Assembly (NCBI GenBank): GCA_023386365.1
Contig: JAEWJX010000042.1
Location: forward strand, 1-64,000
Length of the DNA: 64,000 nucleotides
Reading direction: 5' to 3'
Source of the DNA: Actinomycetes bacterium
GTDB taxonomy: Bacteria > Actinomycetota > Actinomycetes > Actinomycetales > Microbacteriaceae
Numbering within the stretch: position 1 is the stretch's first letter; each line of letters opens with the position of its first letter. This document shows positions 57,101-64,000 of this stretch, piece after piece. The position numbers and the translations under genes were made by a program. The notes under the pieces were generated by a model, which saw only the letters and a program-made list of their open reading frames with translations, was not told the origin of the DNA and made no database searches.

Positions 57101-58633
57101 CTAGAAGCCGAAAGCTTGCGCGCGGCGACGCTCCCACAGGGGAAGTAGTTCGTCGCGCGTGAGTGGCGCCACCTCGACGCCATCGAGGTCGAGGTCGGGG
57201 TCGTCGACCCATCGCAGTTCCTCGATCTCCCCGCCGGCCGTCACCGGACCGTCGATGGACATCGCGAAGACCGCGGCGAGTACGACGGTGTCCTCCTCGT
57301 TCGCCGCCACGGCGCGGAACAGGCCCAGGTACTCGGCGGTCGCGATGTCGAGCTCCAGACCGACCTCTTCGGCCAGTTCGCGGGTCAGTGCGTCGATGGC
57401 GCTCTCGCCCTCTTCGATCTTCCCGCCGGGCTGCATGAACGACTGCGTGCCGGCCTTCCTCACCAGCAGGCTGCGCCCGTCGGCGTCGGTGACGATCGCA
57501 GCGGCGACACGCAGCACAGCGGGGCGCCCTCCGGTGCGTTCCGGAAGCTCTTCATCCGGCTGCTCCAGCAGGTCCGGCTCGTCGGCGTCGTCGCGCGGGG
57601 ACTCGTCGCGGCCCAGCTCGTCGGGAGCCTGCTCGTCGTTCGGCTCCTCGTCGGGAACACCGTCATCGACGGGGGTGACATCAAACGTCGGTTCCACCGA
57701 GGGGGGTTCCTCGAATCGCGGTTCCTCCGTGGCGGGCGGCGGTGGGGCAGCCGTCGTGGGGACGCCGCCGAGGAAGGCGTCGCGCGGGTCCGGGGGGCCG
57801 GCGTCGATCGCGCGCGGCGCGTCCGGGGGCGGCGCCAGCTGAAGGCCGAGCGGACGGCTGAAGTCGATCACGGGAACACGGCCCTGCCGGGGCTCGAGCG
57901 GCGGAATCGGCTGCGTGTCGCGGTAGGCGCCGGGATGGGCGGGGTACTTCACCGGCCACGCCGTCGAGGCGGTGAAGCTCTCGTCGCCCTTCTGGCGGCG
58001 GATGTAGTCCTGGAATCGGGCAGCCTGCTCGGCGTACCAGACGCCCTGGCGGCCATGCAGGTCTGCGATGGAGACGGCGAGGTCGTCCGGGTACGCGGCG
58101 GCGAGTGCCTGCGCGACACGACCGGCGGCGATCGCATCCGCGCCCGCGTCGTGCGCGTCGTCGAGGGGCACGCCGTAACGTACGGCGGCGGCCTCCAGGG
58201 TCCTCTTGCCCTTGCGGTAGCGATCGACGGCCTTGTCGAGCACCAGCGGATCGACCACGGGCGAGGGGTCGACGAGGGGCGCCAGCTCGTTCCGACGGCA
58301 CTCCCTGTCGAGCAGCGAGAGGTCGTACGGCGCGTTGTAGACGACCACGGGGATGCCGAGGCCGAAGAGGGTGCGCAGAGTCTGGGTGATCTCCGCGACG
58401 ACGAACTCGGTCGGCCGACCCTCGGCGCGCGCCTGCTCGGTCGTGATGCCGTGAACGTCGGCCGCGCCGTCGGGGATCTCGACGCCGGGGTCGGCGAGCC
58501 AATCCCATCGGTCGACGACGTGACCGTCGGCATCCAGCACTGCGATGCACGCCGTCACGATGCGTGCGCTCTCGACGTCGACACCCGTCGTCTCGAGGTC
58601 GAAGACGCCCAGGCGATCGGCCCAACTGCTCAT
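57101..58633 (-). CDS. Fusion of DEDDh (DnaQ-like) exonuclease and Nudix hydrolase
   Basis: A single 510-residue reading frame. Residues 1-185 form a DnaQ-like 3'-5' exonuclease with D12/E14 (DLETTG), N100/D104 (YNAPYD) and H161/D166 (HDAGAD), all intact. Residues about 235-365 are a proline-rich, very acidic linker. Residues about 372-500 are a Nudix domain with a complete box, G404x5E410...R418E419L...E422E423xG425. It may degrade DNA ends and also clean nucleotides. The start is supported by TAGGCT six bases upstream. No frameshift or internal stop. Confidence 0.85.
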   Translation of the reverse strand: MSSWADRLGVFDLETTGVDVESARIVTACIAVLDADGHVVDRWDWLADPGVEIPDGAADVHGITTEQARAEGRPTEFVVAEITQTLRTLFGLGIPVVVYNAPYDLSLLDRECRRNELAPLVDPSPVVDPLVLDKAVDRYRKGKRTLEAAAVRYGVPLDDAHDAGADAIAAGRVAQALAAAYPDDLAVSIADLHGRQGVWYAEQAARFQDYIRRQKGDESFTASTAWPVKYPAHPGAYRDTQPIPPLEPRQGRVPVIDFSRPLGLQLAPPPDAPRAIDAGPPDPRDAFLGGVPTTAAPPPPATEEPRFEEPPSVEPTFDVTPVDDGVPDEEPNDEQAPDELGRDESPRDDADEPDLLEQPDEELPERTGGRPAVLRVAAAIVTDADGRSLLVRKAGTQSFMQPGGKIEEGESAIDALTRELAEEVGLELDIATAEYLGLFRAVAANEEDTVVLAAVFAMSIDGPVTAGGEIEELRWVDDPDLDLDGVEVAPLTRDELLPLWERRRAQAFGF

Positions 58634-58639
58634 GGCCGC

Positions 58640-58645
58640 AGCCTA
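58640..58645 (-). promoter_or_regulatory. -10 hexamer TAGGCT of the exonuclease-Nudix gene (leaderless)
   Basis: On the minus strand TAGGCT, GCGGCC, then the ATG at 58633. Confidence 0.55.
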
Positions 58646-58665
58646 GAGCCGGCGGACGACGCCGC

Positions 58666-60396
58666 TCAGAAGGCGCGCGGGAGCGCCGTCCGCGGCTCTC
58701 CGAGGTGCAACCAGTAGAAACTCTGGGTCGCCAGGGTGAGGGTAAGGATCCCGTCGTCGTCGACCGCGGGGAACGCGCCCCCGCCGAATAGGTCGTACGG
58801 CGTCACGCCTTCGTCTCCGGTGAGCTCGATCGACACCGAGACCGGGTTGTGCGAGAAGGAGAACACACAGAGGATCCGTTCCGGCGCGTCGCCGAACTGC
58901 GTGCCGGAGCCCTCGTATTCGCGAACGAACGCGAGCACCGACTCGTGGTTGGTGCGCAGCACCCGGAGACTGCCGAGACCGAACGTCGGATGCGCCTTCC
59001 GCACGTGGATGACGTTGCGCACCCAGTGCAGCAGCGAACGGGACTGGGCGAGTTGCGACTCGACGTTGACGAGCGAGTAGTTGTAGACGAGCGACTGCAC
59101 GACCGGCAGGTACAGCTTGCCGGGGTCGGCGGTCGAGAACCCGGCGTTGCGGTCGGGCGTCCACTGCATCGGGGTGCGGGAGGAGTCGCGGTCCGGGAGC
59201 CAGATGTTGTCTCCCATGCCGATCTCGTCGCCGTAGTAGAGGAACGGCGATCCGGGGAGCGAGAACAGCAGGGCGTGGGCGAGTTCGATCTCCGCGCGGG
59301 AGTTGTCGAGCAGGGGCGCGAGACGGCGGCGGATGCCGACATTCACACGCATCCGCGGGTCGTACGCGTACCAGCCGTACATGGCCTGCCGGTACTCCTC
59401 GGACACCATCTCGAGGGTGAGCTCGTCGTGGTTCCGCAGGAAGACTCCCCAGCCGGCGCCTTCGGGGACGTCGGTGGTCTCGGCGAGCACCCGCTGGAGC
59501 TCCTGAGCCGACTGGGAGCGCAGCGAATAGAAGATGCGCGGCATCACGGGGAAGTCGAAAGCCATGTGGCACTGCGGGTCGTCGTCGGTGCCCATGAACT
59601 CGACCACCTCGGCCGGCCACTGGTTCGCCTCGGCGATCATGACCCGACCCGGGTACTCCTCGTCCATCATGCGGCGCACGTTCCTGATGAACTCGTGCGT
59701 CTCCGGTTCGCCTTCGCCCGATCCCTCCTCCGACTCGTAGAGGTACGGGATCGCGTCGAGCCGGAAGCCGTCGACTCCGAGATCCATCCAGAAGCGGATG
59801 ATCTCGAACACGGCGTCGTGGACGGCCGGGTTGCGGAAGTTGAGGTCGGGCTGGTGGGAGAAGAAGCGGTGGAAGTAGAACTGCCGACGCTCCGAGTCGA
59901 AGGCCCAGTTCGAGTCCTCGTAGTCGGTGAAGATGATGCGGACGTTGGGGAAGCCCTCGTCGGTGTCCCGCCACACGTAGAAGTCGCCGAAGGGGCCCTC
60001 GGGGTCGGATCGCGACTGCTGGAACCACTCGTGCTGGTCGGAGGTGTGGTTCAGCGGCAGGTCGATGATGACCCGCATGTTGCGTTCGTGGGCCTTCGTG
60101 ACCAGCTCGCGGAACTCGTCGAGCGTGCCGTACTCGGGCAGGATCTGGCGGTAGTCGGCGACGTCGTAGCCGCCGTCGCGCAGCGGCGACTGGTAAATCG
60201 GGGGGATCCACAGCGCATCGACACCCAGCCACTGCAGGTAGTCCAGTTTCGAGATCAGCCCCCCGAGGTCGCCCGAACCGTCGCCGTTGGAATCGACGAA
60301 GGAGCGGACCATGACCTCGTAGAACACCGCACGGCGGTACCAGTGCGGATCGAGGGTGAGGCCGGGCAGCGTGATGGGAGCCGTAAACGTCACCAT
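58666..60396 (-). CDS. treS: Trehalose synthase (maltose alpha-D-glucosyltransferase)
   Basis: A 576-residue GH13 enzyme that interconverts maltose and trehalose. Catalytic Asp214 (DGFRLDAIPYL), Glu256 (IAEANQWP) and Asp324 (RNHDEL). The start DPHWYRRAVFYEVMVRSF and the end ATQSFYWLHL are typical of TreS. No kinase (pep2) domain or gene is attached. CAGACT lies six bases before the GTG at codon 2, so GTG 60393 may be the true start. Next to glgC/glgA it fits the glycogen-trehalose network of actinobacteria. Confidence 0.93.
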   Translation of the reverse strand: MVTFTAPITLPGLTLDPHWYRRAVFYEVMVRSFVDSNGDGSGDLGGLISKLDYLQWLGVDALWIPPIYQSPLRDGGYDVADYRQILPEYGTLDEFRELVTKAHERNMRVIIDLPLNHTSDQHEWFQQSRSDPEGPFGDFYVWRDTDEGFPNVRIIFTDYEDSNWAFDSERRQFYFHRFFSHQPDLNFRNPAVHDAVFEIIRFWMDLGVDGFRLDAIPYLYESEEGSGEGEPETHEFIRNVRRMMDEEYPGRVMIAEANQWPAEVVEFMGTDDDPQCHMAFDFPVMPRIFYSLRSQSAQELQRVLAETTDVPEGAGWGVFLRNHDELTLEMVSEEYRQAMYGWYAYDPRMRVNVGIRRRLAPLLDNSRAEIELAHALLFSLPGSPFLYYGDEIGMGDNIWLPDRDSSRTPMQWTPDRNAGFSTADPGKLYLPVVQSLVYNYSLVNVESQLAQSRSLLHWVRNVIHVRKAHPTFGLGSLRVLRTNHESVLAFVREYEGSGTQFGDAPERILCVFSFSHNPVSVSIELTGDEGVTPYDLFGGGAFPAVDDDGILTLTLATQSFYWLHLGEPRTALPRAF

Positions 60397-60430
60397 TCGA
60401 GTCTGTCACCGGTGGGCCTGGATGGACGCC

Positions 60431-60436
60431 TAGAAT
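60431..60436 (+). promoter_or_regulatory. -10 hexamer TAGAAT of the alpha/beta hydrolase gene (leaderless)
   Basis: TAGAAT, seven bases, ATG at 60444. No good ribosome site in between. Confidence 0.55.
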
Positions 60437-60443
60437 CGCAGGA

Positions 60444-61352
60444 ATGGCCGTCCCGACTCCTCACGCCGACGCGCTCGCCCGCATCCCGGTCCGCGAACGC
60501 GAGGCCGAGATCCTCGGCTCTACGACCCGATTCTGGGACTACGGCCCCGAGGACGCCCGCGACGTGATCGTGCTGGTGCACGGCTATCGCGGCGACCACC
60601 ACGGTCTCGAGCCGGTGGTCGCCCAGCTTGGCGGCATCCGCGTGATCAGCCCGGATCTGCCGGGCTTCGGGGCGTCGACACCCATGACGGCCGCCCCGCA
60701 CTCTGTCGCCGGCTACGGGCAGTGGCTCGCCGGGTTCCTCGCGCAGCTCGACCTGCCGGAGCCGCCGGTGATCCTGGGGCACTCGTTCGGCTCGATGGTG
60801 ACCTCGCACGCCCTCGCCGACGGGGTGTCGGCGCGTGCGTTGATCCTCGTGAACCCGATCTCGTCCGACCCGAAGGTCGCCGCGGGGCGCGCGATCACGG
60901 GGCTCACCCGCGGCTTCTACGCCGTCTCCGGCGTGTTGCCGGAACGGGCGGCACGCGGCTGGCTCGGAAACTGGCTCATCGTGCAGTTCATGAGCATGAC
61001 GCTCGTCACGAACGACGACCCGACGCTCACCAAGTGGATCCATGAGGAACACCACCGCTACTTCAACGGGTTCTCGGATGCCCGCACGGTCAGCGAGGGT
61101 TTCCGCGCATCCGTGAGCACGCAGGTGGGGGAGGCGGCACCGCGCGTGACCGTTCCCACCCTCATGATCGCGGGCAGCGTCGACCGCATCGCCCCGCTGG
61201 AGGGGCAGCAGCGCACGGTGGAGCTGTTCCCGGATGCGCGCCTCGTGATCGTGGACGGCGTCGGGCATCTCGCGCACTACGAGACACCCGGTCCGGTCGC
61301 CGATGCGATCCGCGGCTTCCTGGCGGAGCTGCCGGCGGGATCGTCGCGGTGA
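60444..61352 (+). CDS. Alpha/beta hydrolase
   Basis: A 302-residue enzyme. Oxyanion motif VLVHGYRGDHHG, nucleophile Ser in LGHSFGSMVT, and the terminal His in VDGVGHLAHYE, with an Asp in AGSVDRIAPLE. Substrate unknown. The stop overlaps the GTG of the next gene (GTGA), which suggests a joint function. Confidence 0.9.
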   Translation: MAVPTPHADALARIPVREREAEILGSTTRFWDYGPEDARDVIVLVHGYRGDHHGLEPVVAQLGGIRVISPDLPGFGASTPMTAAPHSVAGYGQWLAGFLAQLDLPEPPVILGHSFGSMVTSHALADGVSARALILVNPISSDPKVAAGRAITGLTRGFYAVSGVLPERAARGWLGNWLIVQFMSMTLVTNDDPTLTKWIHEEHHRYFNGFSDARTVSEGFRASVSTQVGEAAPRVTVPTLMIAGSVDRIAPLEGQQRTVELFPDARLVIVDGVGHLAHYETPGPVADAIRGFLAELPAGSSR

Positions 61353-62437
61353 GGATCCTCGTCGACTGCCGGTACACACGGCTCGAGAGACACGACGGCA
61401 TCAGCAGGTACACGGCCCATCTGGTGACCGCACTCGCGCCCCTCGCCCTCGCGGAGGGTCACGAGGTCGAGATGCTCATCTCCGACGAGCGGCAGCTGAC
61501 CATGCTGCCCGAGCTGCCGTGGCGACTCGCCACCGACCCGACGAGCCCGCGCGAGCTCACGATCGCGCGACGCATCAACGCCTACGGGCCGGATGTGCTG
61601 TTCAGCCCCATGCAGACCATCGGATCGTGGGGGAGACGCTACGGACTGGTCCTCACCCTCCACGACCTGATCTACTACCGCAACCGCACGCCTCCGCGGG
61701 ATCTGGCGTGGCCCATCCGTCTCGTCTGGCGGCTGTACCACCTCGCCTGGTGGCCGCAGCGGATGCTGCTCAACCGCGCCGACGAAGTCGCCACGGTCTC
61801 GGCCACCACCCGCGACCTGATGCGCGAGCACCACCTGACCGATCGTCCGATCACGATCGTGTCGAATGCCGCGGATGAGGTGGCAGCCGATCCGGACCGC
61901 ACCCAACCCACCTCGCGCGACCTCGTGTACATGGGCTCGTTCATGCCGTACAAGAACGTCGAGAACCTGGCGCGCGCCCTGCACGAGCTGCCCGGCCACC
62001 GGCTCCACCTGCTGAGTCGGATCGGCGACGCCGACCGCACCCGTCTCACGGCTCTCGCGCCGGAGGGGACTCTGGTCGTCCATGACGGCGTCACCGACGC
62101 GGAGTACGGCGAACTCCTCGACTCGGCCCTCGCTCTCGTAACCATGTCGCTCGACGAGGGCTTCGGCCTTCCGCTGGTCGAGGCGATGGTGCGCGGTACC
62201 CCGGTCGTCGTCTCCGAGATCCCGATCTTCCGCGAGATCGGGGGAGACGCTGCGGTCTACGCCGACCCGCGTGATCCGAGCGCGGTGGCGGCGGCCATCC
62301 GATCGCTGAGCGACCCGGTCGAGTGGCAGCGGCGTTCGGCCGCATCTCGCGCGCAGGCGGAGCTCTTCGACTGGCGCCGCTCGGCGCGGACGCTGCTCGA
62401 CCTCCTGTCGCGGGTCGCGCGCCGCCCTAGCCGGTAA
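61349..62437 (+). CDS. Glycosyltransferase, GT4/GT1-type
   Basis: A 362-residue GT-B glycosyltransferase. Residues VRILVDCRYTRLERHDGISR at the start and the C-terminal MSLDEGFGLPLVEAMVRGTPVV, with ExxxGLPxxE, are diagnostic of the retaining family. Acceptor unknown; coupled to the hydrolase. Its end overlaps the convergent YbaK gene by 11 bp. Confidence 0.9.
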   Translation: MRILVDCRYTRLERHDGISRYTAHLVTALAPLALAEGHEVEMLISDERQLTMLPELPWRLATDPTSPRELTIARRINAYGPDVLFSPMQTIGSWGRRYGLVLTLHDLIYYRNRTPPRDLAWPIRLVWRLYHLAWWPQRMLLNRADEVATVSATTRDLMREHHLTDRPITIVSNAADEVAADPDRTQPTSRDLVYMGSFMPYKNVENLARALHELPGHRLHLLSRIGDADRTRLTALAPEGTLVVHDGVTDAEYGELLDSALALVTMSLDEGFGLPLVEAMVRGTPVVVSEIPIFREIGGDAAVYADPRDPSAVAAAIRSLSDPVEWQRRSAASRAQAELFDWRRSARTLLDLLSRVARRPSR

Positions 62438-62897
62438 CCCTCAGAACGTCGCCCCCGGCGAGCTCTGCGAGCCGTCGCGGGTCGATGGCGAACACCGACG
62501 ATGCGCTGCCGGCAGCCGCCCAGGCGACGTCGAGGGACAACAGGTCCTCGTCGACGACGGTGCGGAGTGCGGTCGGGTGGGCCAGCGGCGGCACGGCGCC
62601 GATCGAGAAGCCCGTCGCCTCCTTCACCGTGCGTGCGTCGGCTTTGCCAAGCGTGCCACCCAGTCGGACCCCGAGGGCGTCGACGTCGACGCGGTTGGCG
62701 CCGGAGACCAGGACGAGGATCGGCTGACCGTCGAGGGTGAACACCAGACTCTTGACGATCGCCGCGACGTCGCACCCGAGGGCGTCCGCGGCATCCTGGG
62801 CGGTGTGGGTCCCTTCGGGGAACTCGCGCACCACCACCTCGAGGCCGAGGTCACCCAGCCGTCGCGCGTAGAGGGTGGTCGCCGTGTCGAGGGTCAC
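62427..62897 (-). CDS. YbaK/EbsC family protein (aminoacyl-tRNA deacylase)
   Basis: A 156-residue editing-domain protein of the YbaK/ProX group, which hydrolyses mischarged tRNA (often Cys-tRNA-Pro). Conserved TAQDAADALGCDVAAIVKSLVF and the Lys/Gly region FSIGAVPPLAH. GTG start overlaps the upstream stop (GTGA). Confidence 0.9.
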   Translation of the reverse strand: MTLDTATTLYARRLGDLGLEVVVREFPEGTHTAQDAADALGCDVAAIVKSLVFTLDGQPILVLVSGANRVDVDALGVRLGGTLGKADARTVKEATGFSIGAVPPLAHPTALRTVVDEDLLSLDVAWAAAGSASSVFAIDPRRLAELAGGDVLRVTG

Positions 62898-63550
62898 CCG
62901 CGCGCTCCGACCAGGGTGTCGTCCTCGTCATCGTGCGCCTCGACCGCGTTCTGCGTCTCGAGGTCCTCGCACTCCGGGAGCAGCGACGCCTCCTCGATCG
63001 GGTCGTCGAACGCGATCAGCTGCAGGGTTCCGTCGGTCACCCGGAAGCTGTGCACGGAGGCGTTCGTGATGCGGGGGTGGTGGGTCCCCGGGTCCGCGAG
63101 CTGCAGCACCGACCTGATCGCGCCGCCGTGACTGACGACGATGAGCGACTCACCCGGGTGGTCCTCGGCGAGCGCGATGAGCGCGCCGCCGACGCGGCGG
63201 GCCACCTGCTCCCGGGTCTCCTGCCCGTCGGCGTGGATGCCCTCCGGGTAGAGCGCCTCGATCTCGTCGAATCCGAGGCCTTCGGCCGCGCCGTAGTCGC
63301 GCTCCATCAGGTCGTCGCGCGTTCCGACCTGGGTGTTCCCGACCTTCCCGCCGATGATCGTCGCGGTTTCCACCGCACGTGAGAGCGGGCTCGCGTAGAT
63401 GCCGTCCCACCGGCGCCGGGCGAGCAGGTCACCTGCCTGGGCGGCCTGGTCGCGGCCGGTGTCGTTCAGGGGGATGTCGGTGCGGCCCTGGATGCGGCGT
63501 GCAGCGTTCCAGTCGGTCTCGCCGTGGCGCACGAGGTACAGCTCGGTCAT
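62894..63550 (-). CDS. Histidine phosphatase family protein
   Basis: A 218-residue phosphoglycerate mutase-like enzyme. Catalytic His in LVRHGETDWN near the start; second His in VVSHGGAIRS. True substrate cannot be told (phosphatase or mutase). Start MTELYLVRHG is chosen over an upstream in-frame ATG. Confidence 0.9.
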   Translation of the reverse strand: MTELYLVRHGETDWNAARRIQGRTDIPLNDTGRDQAAQAGDLLARRRWDGIYASPLSRAVETATIIGGKVGNTQVGTRDDLMERDYGAAEGLGFDEIEALYPEGIHADGQETREQVARRVGGALIALAEDHPGESLIVVSHGGAIRSVLQLADPGTHHPRITNASVHSFRVTDGTLQLIAFDDPIEEASLLPECEDLETQNAVEAHDDEDDTLVGARG

Positions 63551-63590
63551 CGGTCCTCCGCATCGGGGGATCGCTCCCCGAGGATCGAGA

Positions 63591-64000
63591 CTAACCGAGG
63601 CGGTCGGCGAGGGCGTCCAGCACCTCGGAGGTGCCGGCATCGATCTTCAGGCCGGCGCGCTTGTCGCCGCGGGTCTCTCCGCGGTTGACGATGACGATCG
63701 GCAGGCGCCGCTTCGAGGCCTGGTCGAGCAGCCGGATGCCGGAGTTGACGACGAGCGACGATCCGGCGATGACCAGCGCGTCGGCTCCACGCAGGAGGGC
63801 GCGAGCGGACGCGAACACGGTCTGCGGCACGAACTCCCCGAAGAACACCACATCGGGTTTCAGCATCCCGCCGCACACGGTGCAGTCGGGGATGATCATC
63901 TGGTCGACGTAGTCGATCTGCACGTCGCCGTCGGGACCGGTCTGGATGGCGTCGGGGTACCCGAGCCACGGGTTCTCCCGCGTCATGCGGTCGGCGATGT
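63591..64000 (-). CDS. Sir2-type NAD-dependent deacetylase, C-terminal part (5' truncated by window edge)
   Basis: The open frame runs to the window end, so the N-terminal half with the NAD fold is missing. Seen are a CX2C zinc pair (DCTVCGG), the segment LKPDVVFFGE and IAGSSLVVNSG, all of the sirtuin C-terminal half. Sirtuins remove acyl groups from lysines using NAD. The real start lies outside. Confidence 0.92.
   Translation of the reverse strand, partial: IADRMTRENPWLGYPDAIQTGPDGDVQIDYVDQMIIPDCTVCGGMLKPDVVFFGEFVPQTVFASARALLRGADALVIAGSSLVVNSGIRLLDQASKRRLPIVIVNRGETRGDKRAGLKIDAGTSEVLDALADRLG

Overview
The window is a continuous, gene-dense stretch of a very GC-rich chromosome. It is almost certainly from a high-GC actinobacterium, most likely Microbacteriaceae (Microbacterium or a close relative). 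The evidence is the set of lineage markers: RbpA, WhiA, the ANTAR regulator PdtaR, OpcA next to Zwf, a transaldolase-Pgi pair, an actinobacterial GlgC/GlgA pair, SufBDC with a Rieske ferredoxin, and very common GTG starts and GTGA/ATGA stop-start overlaps. The genus is an inference from content and gene order; no database was searched. I see no phage, insertion sequence, CRISPR array or island. Both edges cut genes: gltB at the left (its 5' part is missing) and a sirtuin at the right (its 5' part is missing).

Layout. 1-5.1 kb: glutamate synthase (gltB, gltD) and pyruvate kinase. 5.2-7.2 kb: a lipoprotein, tRNA-Leu(CAA), pdtaR and a hotdog thioesterase. 7.2-14.4 kb: polA, an orphan HPr, a DUF885 protein, a DUF4166/epimerase pair and a second lipoprotein. 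14.4-18.1 kb: rpsA with a structured leader, DUF4126, GNAT and coaE. 18.1-29 kb: the whole excision-repair set (uvrB, uvrA, uvrC) with small enzymes, a MerR-thioredoxin pair, then rapZ and whiA. 29-33.6 kb: sodA, gap-pgk-tpiA, secG, rbpA. 33.6-41.8 kb, minus strand: a tight pentose-phosphate operon tkt-tal-pgi-zwf-opcA-pgl. 42-51.7 kb: heme O/A synthesis (ctaB, ctaA), the SUF iron-sulfur operon, bioY, an ABC-F protein, and a minus-strand operon DUF3099 / small Cys-His protein / SURF1. 52-64 kb: fabG, serB, divergent glgC/glgA, an ABC ATPase, L31 type B, a DnaQ-exonuclease/Nudix fusion, treS, a hydrolase, a glycosyltransferase, YbaK, a histidine phosphatase and the partial sirtuin.

Function. 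Most of the window is core metabolism: central carbon flux (pyk, gap, pgk, tpiA, tkt, tal, pgi, zwf, pgl), storage and trehalose sugars (glgC, glgA, treS), nitrogen assimilation (gltBD), aerobic respiration assembly (ctaA, ctaB, SURF1) and Fe-S cluster assembly (suf). DNA repair and replication (polA, uvrABC) and translation (rpsA, rpmE2, tRNA-Leu) make up the rest.

The most interesting signals are architectural. (1) At least a dozen genes have a TANNNT -10 hexamer ending 6-9 nt before the start codon, with no Shine-Dalgarno, which implies leaderless mRNAs. (2) One of these (DUF3099) appears to place an AUC codon exactly where the start should be. (3) rpsA has a leader with nested hairpins, one helix of which can hide the ribosome-binding site. 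(4) One reading frame fuses a complete DEDDh exonuclease to a complete Nudix hydrolase through an acidic linker. (5) The end of the sufT gene is duplicated just downstream among a cluster of hairpins. I found no clear-cut undescribed defence or mobile system.
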